Origin: Pycnococcus provasolii
Taxonomy: Eukaryota; Chlorophyta; Pseudoscourfieldiophyceae; Pseudoscourfieldiales
Reading direction: 5' to 3'
Assembly: GCA_049487715.1 (NCBI GenBank)
Contig: CP150567.1
Coordinates: 372,001 to 436,000, forward strand
DNA: 64,000 nt
The notes under the pieces were generated by a model. It was not told the DNA's origin and searched no databases. It saw only the letters and a program-made list of their open reading frames with translations. Within the stretch, counting starts at the first letter, position 1, and every line of letters begins with the position of its first letter. This document shows, in pieces, positions 1 through 9,675 of this stretch. The position numbers and the translations under genes are program-made.

Positions 1-192
1 GATTTCACCCGAACGAACTAGGGTTAGGGTTAAGTTTGTCCCACTGACCACTGTTGCTTCCCACTGTGGTCTGTGGAATGAATTATTCGGGGTTAGGAGG
101 GGAAGTCAAGTGCCAAAAAGTCAGATGTTTATTACTGTGTCCAAAACCCGAAAGTCACGTTTGGCCCCCCTCGACAAGGGAGGGTGGGTGGG

Positions 193-321
193 GATGTCGA
201 CGCAAGGTGCGGCGACAAAAGCACAGGATGCCACGCCCAGGCCGCGGCAGGAGAAGGGAGCCCGCCCGCCCGCCCGAAGGAAGGAAGGGAAAGAACCCAA
301 CCCTGCTAACGCCTGATTAGG
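193..321 (+). repeat. 129-bp direct repeat, copy 1
   Basis: Identical by eye over 129 bases to 1359-1487. It starts GATGTCGACGCAAGG and ends GCCTGATTAGG. No protein-like frame lies inside. It is followed by a 23-bp motif also found at 93-115, so repeat units are nested here. Confidence 0.9.
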
Positions 322-1358
322 AGGGGAAGTCAAGTGCCATGTTATCGGCGAGCGGTAAGATCAGCCAGTCGAAGAAGAAGCGGCCTGCGTAAGTAGGCGG
401 CGTGGCCCGGCTGATGTAGTGCTGCGATAAGCGTTTCGAGTCCACGGCCCATCCGCCGAGGAACTCGATTTTGCTGCGCGGAAGGGGAACCATTTCCGCA
501 GCAGACGCGCCACCAGAGCGATCTCTCACCTCTCGCCTATCACCTCTCTCTCACCTCTCGCCTCCTCCGGTGGGCTGGCGCTAGCCCTCGTTGCCCACCG
601 CGACGGCCGAATTAACAGTGCCCTGGGTATGAAGTTCGGGCCGAAAGCGGTTGGTGACACGAGCGGTGACTCTCCTCCTGCTGCCCTAGTGCTGCTGCTT
701 ACAATTGGTGTGTGAGGCTCTGACTCGTCGTCGCTCTCTAGCATCAATTAACAGCCAACTGCTGCACTCCTTGCGTCTCTCGGTCCCTTGACGCCAGTAA
801 CCAAGCTTTTACGCACTAATTAACCACTGATGCCCCAAGTCAATTCACCAATGGAGGACCTGTCCCCCTTAACAACTGCAGCTCGCCGGGACTGACAGCT
901 GTGACTCTCGGGTTTGAATAGTAAAGAAAACGCTGTCCAAACGTTACTGTGACTTACTACCAACCACTACTTGACTCTCCTCGGCTTATACGTTAAGAAA
1001 CACACACACACTCCTGGAACGTGCACCTTAAGCACGTAAAAGCTTGCCCGAGTGAAGGGCACCGGTGTAACCGGGCCTCCCCCTCTTACCTCAGCCCACT
1101 CTTGGCACCGGGACCTTCCCCCGGGGCCACCTTATTCCTAAGTCCTAACTGTCTCTTCTCCTCCCCTTCTGACGCGTTGCCGCCACCTCCTTCCATCGGC
1201 CGCGCAGCGCCTCTTTCTCTTAACCCCCAAACACATCAAACACATCAGTGCACCCTCCGGGCATGACACGGGTTGGTCGGCGCCTCCAGGTGCCGCCATG
1301 AAACTGTGGACACAGTCCTACAGTGACCTCTGCGCGTAACTCCGACGCGCGAGTGCTT

Positions 1359-1487
1359 GATGTCGACGCAAGGTGCGGCGACAAAAGCACAGGATGCCAC
1401 GCCCAGGCCGCGGCAGGAGAAGGGAGCCCGCCCGCCCGCCCGAAGGAAGGAAGGGAAAGAACCCAACCCTGCTAACGCCTGATTAGG
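1359..1487 (+). repeat. 129-bp direct repeat, copy 2
   Basis: Exact second copy of 193-321. Its last bases (TTAGG) run straight into the telomere-like tract, whereas the first copy runs into a different 23-bp motif. The two copies are 1166 bp apart start to start, and the DNA between them has no recognisable gene. Confidence 0.9.
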
Positions 1488-1580
1488 GTTAGGGCTAGGG
1501 AGTTATCTTAGGGTTAGGGAGTTAGGGTTAGGGTTAGGGAGTTCGGGTTAGGTTGTTAGGGTTTACAGGGGTTAGGGTTC
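1482..1580 (+). repeat. Irregular telomere-like TTAGGG tract
   Basis: About ten TTAGGG or near-TTAGGG units broken by short insertions such as GAGTTATC, in the orientation G-rich on the + strand. The irregularity points to an interstitial or degenerate tract rather than a functional telomere. Confidence 0.8.
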
Positions 1581-1786
1581 TTATTAGGAATAGGACGTCG
1601 TCTTTCGTGTCGTGCATTACCGGGTACTTACGTTCGCCGCCATACCTTTTTATTATCGTAGGAGAGTTGGTAGGGTAGGTAGATCACCGCTATTGTTTGA
1701 TCTTTCGCCAGTACAGTCTTTTTGTAGTCTCACACACCTTCTTACAGGTATTTCTCTCATAATAAAGTAGACTACATACAAGCTTC

Positions 1787-3259
1787 ATGATAATGATGAT
1801 GGACGTAACTTTTGGTGTTTATGTTTTGTTATTGTACTGCATATGTCTCTCACTGTCACGATCGTCTGTGTTGTTTCGTTTATTAATATCTTCCCAGGTG
1901 CTCACGTATCACCCGTTCTCATCCTCGGATTCGCTTCCTGGGTCTTCGGGGGGGGACAAATCAAACGCTTCGTCTTCGGCGGATGATGGGACAGCTGTGT
2001 CTCAGTCTCAGTCTCAGCACCGTTTGAATGCTCGTCAGAGGCGACGCGCTGTGTCACATCTCGTCGAAGATATGGCCGCATCGCAAAAACTTGCCGTGTC
2101 ACCCATGACAACAGCGAAGTTCAACAGGATGCCATTCGCGGTGGAATTCGAACAGTGCACCATGATGCTCCTCGTATGCGTCGTCAACGCCATCCTCGAA
2201 ACCACACTCGCAAAGGCGGCGGAAATCGGCGCGATTCCGAAACACTTATACAGGAGAAACGTACTCGCCGCGCCAAGCGCAATGCTCAGCGCAGGGTTCG
2301 CTTGCTACGCTCTCGCAAGAACGTCGCTGAAGCACCGCACGCTCACGCCGAGCATCGAGAGATACGTCGCCGCCGCGGTGGCGTGCGCCGTGTTTCCCAT
2401 CGTGCTCGTCAGTCTAACGCTCGTTGGAGACAACAACGGAACGTGGGTCGACGTTCCTCTGCACGACGCCGCACAAACCATCGAGACGTTCGCGTGCGCG
2501 AGAGCGCGAGCGAGCAGCTTGTATGCCCCGGACGCGAAATGTCCCAGCGGCTTTGGCCTGCCGCTCGTGCGCACCGTCCTGAGCTGCTCATGTGCCGCCG
2601 TGGCGGCGTCCACGCTCGCCGCTGCACTTCGATGTGCGCAAACGTACCACTCGTGCTTGCACCCACCTCACTGGCTGCAGCGCGCGGGAACTGGCGTCAA
2701 CGTCGGCGCGACGGCCGACGTGCGGCGACGCGCTGTGTTGAACATCTGGTTACTCAGCCCACTTCCCGCGGTGCTGCTGTACATTCCGCCTCTGTTGGAT
2801 GCGCTACCAAGCAACGTGGCGAGTACAGCACAGATGCAGGCGTTGGCGTTGGCGTTTGCTGCCGTGGCACAGCTCGTCGCCGTGCCTACGCTGCTCCAGG
2901 CGAATGCGGATAAGTCCTTTCACAGGTGGTACGAGCTAAAACACGGTGGGGAGGAGGAGTACAAGGACCTATTGAAGCGAATGGGCGCAGACAAGGATGC
3001 GAAGAAAAAGGGTGAAGCGAAAGCTGCGATCATGGATGCGATTCTCGAGTCGCTCGATCGCCTCTTCGGAAAGGTCGCCGTGCAGGCGACGGCGCCGGCA
3101 CTCATTTTCGTTGGCGCGGGCGCTCTCATGTCGGCAGATGCCGAGCTCGGTGCGGTATACCGCACGTTCGGAGGTTTCGTCGGATCGTTCGCTTGCGCGT
3201 GGTGGTTTTTGGTGAACGCCGGCGCGATTTGGCTGCGCAACACCGGCTTGATTTTGTAA
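1787..3259 (+). CDS. Multi-pass membrane protein, unknown function
   Basis: An open frame of 490 codons starting at a cluster of ATGs. After a polar, Ser/Gln-rich segment (about residues 45-100) there are seven or eight hydrophobic stretches, for example near residues 118-140, 155-175, 185-210, 260-285, 310-335, 345-370 and 420-470. I do not recognise the family. The first 37 residues may be an intron read through: 1805 (GTAACT) to 1897 (TTCCCAG) is a T-rich 93-bp stretch, in phase, unlike the G+C-rich DNA that follows. At the 3' end the TAA at 3257-3259 overlaps a possible donor (GTAACA at 3256); using it would join this gene to the frame at 3349-3787. A membrane protein is well supported; both splice events are inference. 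Confidence 0.7.
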   Translation: MIMMMDVTFGVYVLLLYCICLSLSRSSVLFRLLISSQVLTYHPFSSSDSLPGSSGGDKSNASSSADDGTAVSQSQSQHRLNARQRRRAVSHLVEDMAASQKLAVSPMTTAKFNRMPFAVEFEQCTMMLLVCVVNAILETTLAKAAEIGAIPKHLYRRNVLAAPSAMLSAGFACYALARTSLKHRTLTPSIERYVAAAVACAVFPIVLVSLTLVGDNNGTWVDVPLHDAAQTIETFACARARASSLYAPDAKCPSGFGLPLVRTVLSCSCAAVAASTLAAALRCAQTYHSCLHPPHWLQRAGTGVNVGATADVRRRAVLNIWLLSPLPAVLLYIPPLLDALPSNVASTAQMQALALAFAAVAQLVAVPTLLQANADKSFHRWYELKHGGEEEYKDLLKRMGADKDAKKKGEAKAAIMDAILESLDRLFGKVAVQATAPALIFVGAGALMSADAELGAVYRTFGGFVGSFACAWWFLVNAGAIWLRNTGLIL

Positions 3260-3348
3260 CAAAAGTAAGAACAAACTTCCATGCGACGAATCCATTAATG
3301 CGTTCAACGACGGATCTTCCCTTTTAAGACCCGCGGGGGTCCCGACAG

Positions 3349-3787
3349 TGACGCGTACGTGGTGGAGAAGGTGGTGCCGCTCGTCGAGGGTGCTGACTGG
3401 GAGGCGAAACGCAGTAGGAAACTTCGAGCAGTCGCCGGCTTCTCCGACGCCGGACGCGGCGCGGCGTTTCTGGCGACGCGGTTCACGAGCATTTTCGGAG
3501 GCGTCGTGAGCTTCTTTGCGTGGTGCAGAGACACCAAGCTCGATGGGACGCATCCGCATGGCGTGCTTCTTGACGCACGTTGCGTGAACTCGCATGCACT
3601 GCTCATAGCCGAGGACACGCTCAGCTTCGCCGAGGCGTGCCGGAACGCCGCGGTGCAGGCGGGCTGTCCCGCGGACCGCATTCAGCGCGCGTTTCACTAC
3701 GGCAAGCACGACATCGCTCGCATCACGGAGCTCTTCCCAACGCACGCCATTCCGTTCTTGCGTGAAACGTTGCACTGGCCAATATGA
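3349..3787 (+). CDS. Probable 3' exon of the upstream membrane protein gene
   Basis: About 145 codons of coding-like, G+C-rich sequence ending in TGA at 3785-3787, with no ATG at its 5' end, so it needs an upstream exon. Splicing 3255 to 3349 (intron 3256-3348, GTAACA to CCGACAG, 93 bp) reads in frame from the preceding membrane protein. The product has one hydrophobic patch (FTSIFGGVVSFFAW) and otherwise looks soluble; it matches no family I recognise. The alternative is a separate gene with its start elsewhere, or an old fragment. cDNA across 3240-3360 would settle it. Confidence 0.5.
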
Positions 3788-4038
3788 TGATCGCTCAATC
3801 GGCGGCGCGTGACGTTGACGACATCATTTTGCCATTCAACGTCAACTTGCTTATTACTCGACGGGTACTTTATAGTTGTGATTAATTGATTGTGATAATG
3901 TAGAGATTTGACAATTTGAAGTTTGTGTGGTGCTCAAGACATTGTTGTGATTACACGATGTATCGCGCATATTCTCGAGATACAGGCAGCAAATCACTCA
4001 ACGGAATGGCGCACGGCACAAGTCACGTCACGTCACGT

Positions 4039-5070
4039 CTACGCGTCGTACGTCCCTGGTCCCGCGGACAGCTGCGGCTCGTCGTAGTTGCTGTCAGCCA
4101 TCGGGAACGGGTTGTTCTGGCTGCTCCGGAACCGTGGCCGCTTGCCGAAGCTCCACTCGCTGTTTGAATCCTTCACGCTGCTCACCTGCATGCCACAGCT
4201 GTTAATCACCGGCGCGGTCATCGGACCAGGACCCGTCCGGCCGAACAGCTCCTTCTCGTGGCCCTTGCTGATGGTGATCTTCGAGTTGTGCTTCCCCTTG
4301 GGGAACGCCGCTCGCGGTGCCGTCGCCTTGGTGCTGTTCGGCTGCTTTTTGAAGCCGCTTGGCAACATGTAAGCCGCGGCGCCAGGGATGTGGCGAAGAA
4401 CGAGGTCTTTCGGGTACTCGAAACGCTTCAGCCCATTATTCGCTGAACCAAACCTCGTGTAAGGCGTCGCTCCAAACCTTGGGCGCGCAGGATCGTGGTC
4501 GTAGCGTCCCGGGGCTGGAGCTGTTCGGTGGTTATATGCCGTCGTCCTCGCGTACATCTCTCCAATAAATTGCTTTTCCCTGTCAACGCGCTTCATCGTC
4601 CCGAAGATGGCCGTCGGGTTCGTCTTCTTCACGCTACTCACCTGTGCCGCCATGCTGGACGGCGGCTTGTAGCTCCCAGGTCCTGGGTATGCCTGCAAGT
4701 CTCTGGGCACCTTCGACACCTCGCGTCTCTCCTTTCCTATGCCGCAGTACGGGAACGAGTGTCTGAGCGAATGCGCTTGTTTGCCGACGCTGTTTGGGGC
4801 TGCGTACTTCGCGCCTGGGTTCCTCAGCGCGGTGGTGTTGTTCTTTTTGACGTGTTCCGCGCTGAGGTACGAGTTATCCGTCCACTGTTCTCGCGTCGAG
4901 GTTCCGAAGGAGAACTTCGCTTGAGACGGCTTGGTGGAGAGGCACTGCGAGCCCATGGACGAGCGTCCTTTGGTGACAGCGTACGAGAATGCGCCGGAGT
5001 ACTTGCCACTCTTGCCAAGTGAGGCGCGACCTGGCGAGGCGGGAGGTACAACCGCGGCCACGTCCGCCAT
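4039..5070 (-). CDS. SHIPPO/sperm-tail PG-rich repeat protein
   Basis: A 343-residue basic protein starting at ATG 5070. It carries spaced PG-rich motifs typical of the STPGR/SHIPPO family: YPGPGSYKPP, APAPGRYDHDP, a weaker IPGAAAYMLP, TGPGPMTAP and a C-terminal SAGPGTYDA. Members decorate axonemal microtubules in flagella of algae, protists and animals (ODF3/CIMAP group). Repeated aromatic-Gly-Thr turns (SFGTSTR, IFGTMKR) occur between the PG motifs, as in related flagellar proteins. The stop is TAG. The gene implies that the organism makes a flagellum at some stage. The exact orthologue cannot be named because the repeats are short and low in complexity. Confidence 0.85.
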   Translation of the reverse strand: MADVAAVVPPASPGRASLGKSGKYSGAFSYAVTKGRSSMGSQCLSTKPSQAKFSFGTSTREQWTDNSYLSAEHVKKNNTTALRNPGAKYAAPNSVGKQAHSLRHSFPYCGIGKERREVSKVPRDLQAYPGPGSYKPPSSMAAQVSSVKKTNPTAIFGTMKRVDREKQFIGEMYARTTAYNHRTAPAPGRYDHDPARPRFGATPYTRFGSANNGLKRFEYPKDLVLRHIPGAAAYMLPSGFKKQPNSTKATAPRAAFPKGKHNSKITISKGHEKELFGRTGPGPMTAPVINSCGMQVSSVKDSNSEWSFGKRPRFRSSQNNPFPMADSNYDEPQLSAGPGTYDA

Positions 5071-6082
5071 GGTAAAATATATGGGTTACGGTACGTAATA
5101 ACAGCGTGTGGGGAGGGAAAGGCCCACTGCGCCAAGTCTGCCAGTACAGTAGGAGCAAGAAACACAAACATACATCACCAGTGCCAGTGGTGTTTAAAAA
5201 CGTTGATGCAACTGCACTGTTTGTGCATTTTCCATGAAATTGATTGATGCCCTGTTGATGTGTTTGTTGATGTGCAGGTGATGAACATCACCAGTGGTAT
5301 GCACCACCCCATGCATTCTTACCCCAACATTGCTCCTGCAATGAGAGCTTGCAGCGAGTTGTGTTCAGAGAGTTGCCTTGCAGAGAACAGAACAGAACAC
5401 GCGCATGCAAGCTCGTCCTTTGCGGCCTTTATGCGGCCTTAAACTTTACTGTAAGGGCCCTCGGCCTCAGGTGGAGTGAGCCTCAGGTTGAGCCTCAGGA
5501 GGGAGGCCTCGATTGATGCAGTTGATTGATGCCATGGCCCGTTGGTACTGTATTGATGTGCACTTGTGCAGTACAGTACAGTATTGATGGCTTGATGAGC
5601 CTTTGATGAGCCTTTGATGAGCGTTTGATGAGAGCGTTTGATGAGCTATTCTTTGATGAGCCTCCTCCTGTTCTCGCAAGTCGGCAAGTCCAAAGCAGGG
5701 CGATCCCTGAGGGGACTGACGAGGCTGTGAGGAGAGGTTCTTGGCAGAGGCCGGCTTGTCTCTCCGAAGTACAAAACGGCGATGAGAGACTCTCTGAGAG
5801 CCTCGGCCGGCCTGAAATCAGTAGAACCAAACAGGCCACTTACTGTACTCTGATGAAGTCTGAATTCACGTCCGGCAGGTCTACCTACCTTTATGTAAGT
5901 AGAACTGAGTGAGTGAGTGGTTTAACTGCATGGCCAAATCACCCATACATAGGGGATAGTTTCAAACACATTAATAAAGGTACGGGTAGCACTCCCGCGC
6001 CTTTCTTTTCTTTTCTTTTCCCGAGACATGCATGATGTCCCTGCCAGGCTGACCAGTGGCCTTGGTGACTCATCAAAGTAAT
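5071..6082. other. Intergenic region with short tandem repeats
   Basis: About 1 kb with no protein-like frame, lying between the divergent SHIPPO and TIR-like/TPR genes. It should hold both promoters. Near 5590-5665 the unit TTTGATGAG recurs about six times with small spacers. Short runs of CTTTT precede the downstream gene near 6000-6020. Confidence 0.7.
5590..5665 (+). repeat. TTTGATGAG short tandem repeat
   Basis: The motif TTGATGAG(C) repeats about six times with spacing of 10-14 bases. No coding role is visible. Confidence 0.75.
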
Positions 6083-8320
6083 ATGGGATGTGGCGCGTCA
6101 TCACCTGCTGCTGCAATGTCTCCATCTGCGTCCCATCCCTCTCAGGCTCAGGCTCATTCTCAGGCTCGTTTTCACGTGATAGCTGGGGGGAGTGGTGGTG
6201 GTGGTGATGTTCCGTTATTGGGCTTTCAGCCCTTAACAGGCTCCTCTCTCGCTCTGACGGGACTCAGCTCTGCTCTGAACAACCTCGACTTCGCAGAGAC
6301 GTCGTCTACTGCTACGAATGTTGAGGACTTCCTTGCGCCGACGGTGCCACAGAAAAATGACGTACCTTCAACAACAAAATCACAACAAGGTACACTTGAC
6401 AAGGATGATGATGCACGAACAAACGACACGGCCACAGCGTCAGCGTCGGCGTCGGCGTCGGCGTCAGCCACACAACAAGAAGATAGCTCTTTCCCACGCC
6501 TCAGTGTGCGTCTTGCGTGGCTGAGACGATTCGTGGACTCGTGCAAGGGCAAGAAGTACACGTGGACTGCAAGAGACTTCCTTAAGGCGGAACATGGAGG
6601 AGGGTCAGACGACAACGTGCAAGTCACCACAGATAACCTGCAGGAACACCGCACGCGCATGAACGCCGCTGGCAAGGATGGCGACGGCAAGCCCACAAAC
6701 GTGCAGTATGTCGACATCCCCTTCGAGCTCATGACGACGAACGACGTGTGCTTTGGTATCGTCAAGCCTGCGACGGAACACGCGAAAACATCCTATGCCG
6801 ATATGCTCCTTAACACAGAACCTGCGGAAGTGCAAAACGCGACGGTGTTCGTGTCGCATGCCTGGAAGTATACATTCATGAACGTCGTCGACGCGCTCGG
6901 CGAAGTCTCTGAGAACGCGTACGTGTGGTTCGACGTGTTCACAGTCAACCAGCACGCAAGCTTGCAAGTGCCGCCTGACTGGTGGTTCACGACATTCAAG
7001 GAGGCTGTTGCGAGTATCGGACACACCGTGCTGATCTTGATGCCTTGGGACGATCCCATCCCGCTAACGCGAGCGTGGTGCATCTGGGAGATTCTTAGTA
7101 CGATTGACGGCCAGGCGAAATTCGAGATTTGTCTGCCGGCTGTGGAGCAGAAGGCGTTCGCCGAGTTCTTGGTAAACGAGGGAGCGAGCAAGGTGATTGT
7201 GAAAATGGTGCGCATGGATGTACAGCGCGCTGAGGCGTGGAATGTGACGGATCGTGACGCCATTCTTGATGCGGTTCGCGCATATCCCGGTGGACCGTCG
7301 GAGGTGAACAAAATCATCAAGGATCAGATGCGAAGCTGGGTGGAAGAGAGCGCGATCAGCGCGTTGAATTCTCTGGATAAGGAGAAACGAGCAATCTCTG
7401 AGCTGCTGATGGACGTCGCGGAACTGGTTGTGCAACGAGGCAAGTATGCAGAGGCGGAGCCGCTGTACCGCGAGGCGCTCGACGGTCGTCGGCGCGAGCT
7501 TGGCGATGCGCATCCCGGTACACTCGATGCCATCAACAACTTCGCAATCTTGCTCAAAACTCAGCACAAATATGCCGAAGCGGAGCCGCTGTACCGCGAG
7601 GCGCTCGACGGTCGTCGGCGCAACTTTGGCGATGCGCACCCTGATACACTCGATACCATCAACAACCTCGCCAATTTTCTCATGAATCAGGGGAAACTCG
7701 AGGAGGCAGAGCCACTGTACCGCGAGGCGCTCGATGGTCGTCGGCGCGAGCTTGGAGATACGCATTCGGATACGCTTGGATCCATCAACAACCTCGCGCT
7801 TATGCTCACAGATCAACGCAAGTACGCTGAGGCGGAGCCACTGCACCGTGAGGCACTGGACGCTCGTCGGCGCGAGCTCGGCGACTCGCATCCCGATACA
7901 CTTGCTTCGATTAACAACCTGGCGATCTCACTCAAGCAGCAGGGCAAGTATGCCGAGGCGGAACCACTGTACATCGAGGCACTCGACGGTAGACGTCGCG
8001 AGTTGGGCGATACGCATCCAAGCACACTCGCCTCCATCAACAACCTCGCGACCGTGCTCAAGAGCCAAGGCAAGTTCGCCGAGGCGGAGCCGCTGTACCT
8101 CAAGGCGCTTGACGGCTTTCGACGTGAGCTCGGCGATGGGCATCCCCAGTACGGCGATTCGTGCTACAACTTTGCGAACATGCTCAAGATTCAATCCAAG
8201 AACAATGAGGCTGCTTCCTACTACGACCTTGCGGTGCGTGCGTACGAGCAGTGCTACGGCACGGACCACAAGGAAACTGTGGACGCGGCAACGAAGGCGG
8301 ACGAGTGTCGTCGTGCCTGA
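6083..8320 (+). CDS. TIR-like domain plus kinesin-light-chain-type TPR protein
   Basis: The ATG at 6083 gives MGCGASS, a classic N-myristoylation plus palmitoylation signal, so I prefer it to the upstream non-ATG extension. Of 745 residues, about 1-150 are low complexity (Ser/Ala/Gln). A domain near 250-345 reads VFVSHAW, WFDVFTVNQH, a Trp-rich helix, VLILMPW and RAWCIWEI; its order and the final WCxxE resemble a TIR fold. From about 450 to 740 run seven 42-residue TPRs of the form KYAEAEPLYREALDGRRREL followed by GDxHPxTLxxINNLA. The first six are nearly identical in DNA as well, indicating recent tandem duplication. TPRs of this type bind peptides; the TIR-like domain could signal or cleave NAD, which is inference. 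A larger relative lies at 17069-21592. The gene converges on the DUF72 gene with a 32-bp gap. Confidence 0.85.
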   Translation: MGCGASSPAAAMSPSASHPSQAQAHSQARFHVIAGGSGGGGDVPLLGFQPLTGSSLALTGLSSALNNLDFAETSSTATNVEDFLAPTVPQKNDVPSTTKSQQGTLDKDDDARTNDTATASASASASASATQQEDSSFPRLSVRLAWLRRFVDSCKGKKYTWTARDFLKAEHGGGSDDNVQVTTDNLQEHRTRMNAAGKDGDGKPTNVQYVDIPFELMTTNDVCFGIVKPATEHAKTSYADMLLNTEPAEVQNATVFVSHAWKYTFMNVVDALGEVSENAYVWFDVFTVNQHASLQVPPDWWFTTFKEAVASIGHTVLILMPWDDPIPLTRAWCIWEILSTIDGQAKFEICLPAVEQKAFAEFLVNEGASKVIVKMVRMDVQRAEAWNVTDRDAILDAVRAYPGGPSEVNKIIKDQMRSWVEESAISALNSLDKEKRAISELLMDVAELVVQRGKYAEAEPLYREALDGRRRELGDAHPGTLDAINNFAILLKTQHKYAEAEPLYREALDGRRRNFGDAHPDTLDTINNLANFLMNQGKLEEAEPLYREALDGRRRELGDTHSDTLGSINNLALMLTDQRKYAEAEPLHREALDARRRELGDSHPDTLASINNLAISLKQQGKYAEAEPLYIEALDGRRRELGDTHPSTLASINNLATVLKSQGKFAEAEPLYLKALDGFRRELGDGHPQYGDSCYNFANMLKIQSKNNEAASYYDLAVRAYEQCYGTDHKETVDAATKADECRRA

Positions 8321-8352
8321 TTGTAATGTATATACAAAAGAACGTTTTTAAT

Positions 8353-9675
8353 TTACAGGTCTCCCTCGTCATCCGCCGCGGCATACGAGCGCACAACCGG
8401 CGCATCAACAACTTTCGGAGATAGGGTTAACGGAGGATCGGACGACGGCGGCTGCGAGTGCGAATGCTTCGAGCGCTTGGCAGCCTTTGCAAAGAGCGCG
8501 CCGATGGCACTGTCGGGGGCACTCTTCGCCTTCGACTTCCCACGCGGTGCTGATGGATGCGATAGCTGCGGCACAGTTGGAGGAGGATGAGCACTGCCCG
8601 CACCCGCTCCGGCAGCACCTGATTGGCGCCGAGAGAACAGGTCTGCAACACCTCCCGGCATGACTGCTGAAGGGACGATTCCTTCCTCCTTCGATGATTG
8701 GCTGCGCAGCATCTGAATGAGCTTACGAGCATTTGCAGGAGCCTTAGCCGCCAAGTCGTTCATAAAGGCGACGTAGATGAGCGATCCGCGAATCGTCCGC
8801 CAACGCGACACGAGCTCTTGTGAGAGCGCTTTCAGCTGAGCATCTCCAAACTCCGTGTATCCGACGGCTTTTTCCTGACTTTCTGAGTGAGCCATACGAA
8901 TATAGCATAGTTGGTTGTTTATTTTGTTGGAGCGAAGCATCGGCGTCCGACCCGTCGACGCGCAAGTCCCGTCTGCATTCACCCAGGGCTCGACGACGTC
9001 GACAATTGTCGCGCGGTGTCTCTGCAGGATGGTGTATACCTCTCGGACGTGCCAGCTTATGTGTCGAAATTCACACGCAATGCCAACTTCGCTCGCGCCA
9101 TTCTCGTCGAGTCCTTCTCTGACTTTTGAAAGGACTTCGTCAAGGCTTGCGTCGTCACGTCGAAGGCTTGGCGGTGTTTGCAGAAGGATTGGTCCACATC
9201 GCGACTTCAGGTGCTTTGCAGCTTGCGTTGCAAAGTCGTGCGCCATGTTCACCGCAATGTTTCCCGCCAGTCTATGTTCGTGCGTGACAGACCGGTTCAT
9301 CTTGAGCGTGATGCGGAACGCGTCGTTGGTTTGTGCCGCCCACTTGTCCATCGCACTTGTTTTGGGGAAGGCGTAGAAGCTCGAGTTGATTTCGCAGAAG
9401 TGCATATTGCAGGTTGCGAAATAGCGTAGTTCATCTCCCGCGGGTAAGTTGCGCGGGTAGAATTTGCCATCCGAGCGCCAGTGGCTGTACGAGAACCCGG
9501 ACGTTCCTACGAGGATGGGTTGTTGTGACAAGGATGGCACCACTGCTCCTCCTAGAGTTGACGGTAGAGTTGCTGCGCCTCCCCCCATACTAAAATGAGC
9601 ACGGGTTAGCTCCTTATCCTCCTCAGCAGGCTCAGGTTCAGGTTCACTTTTAGGGCGAGCCACCACCACGTCCAT
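8353..9675 (-). CDS. DUF72 (YecE-type TIM barrel) protein
   Basis: About 440 residues from the ATG that gives MDVVVARPKSEPEPEPAEED. Residues about 55-310 match the DUF72 family: ILVGTSGFSYSHW near the start, FYPRNLPAGDELRYFA, then CEINSSFYAFP, FRITLKMNRSVTH, GPILLQTPPSL and a C-terminal YVAFMNDLAAKAPANA. DUF72 proteins fold as TIM barrels and are widespread in bacteria and archaea and scattered in algae; no reaction is firmly established. The last 130 residues are a disordered basic tail rich in Ser and Pro. No transit peptide is obvious. The 3' end faces the TIR-like/TPR gene. Confidence 0.9.
   Translation of the reverse strand: MDVVVARPKSEPEPEPAEEDKELTRAHFSMGGGAATLPSTLGGAVVPSLSQQPILVGTSGFSYSHWRSDGKFYPRNLPAGDELRYFATCNMHFCEINSSFYAFPKTSAMDKWAAQTNDAFRITLKMNRSVTHEHRLAGNIAVNMAHDFATQAAKHLKSRCGPILLQTPPSLRRDDASLDEVLSKVREGLDENGASEVGIACEFRHISWHVREVYTILQRHRATIVDVVEPWVNADGTCASTGRTPMLRSNKINNQLCYIRMAHSESQEKAVGYTEFGDAQLKALSQELVSRWRTIRGSLIYVAFMNDLAAKAPANARKLIQMLRSQSSKEEGIVPSAVMPGGVADLFSRRQSGAAGAGAGSAHPPPTVPQLSHPSAPRGKSKAKSAPDSAIGALFAKAAKRSKHSHSQPPSSDPPLTLSPKVVDAPVVRSYAAADDEGDL

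Larger units (their letters stand above)
1..1786. other. Gene-free repeat-rich leader region
   Basis: No open frame here looks like a protein; the short ones are repetitive or antisense to each other. The stretch holds a short telomere-like run near base 20, two copies of a 129-bp direct repeat, a 23-bp repeat (93-115 and 317-339), and a longer irregular TTAGGG tract near 1480-1580. The composition resembles subtelomeric spacer. Similar TTAGGG runs occur deep inside the window next to ordinary genes, so this is not proof of a chromosome end. Confidence 0.7.

Noticed and set aside
1-1600. Chromosome end (true telomere) at the left edge
   Set aside because: The TTAGGG units are irregular and sparse, unique-looking DNA lies between them and the edge, and comparable tracts occur internally next to genes.
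2969-3775. 268-codon antisense frame spanning the membrane protein gene and its possible 3' exon
   Set aside because: No recognisable motif; it is explained by the coding bias of the opposite strand. Sense frames show hydrophobic helices.
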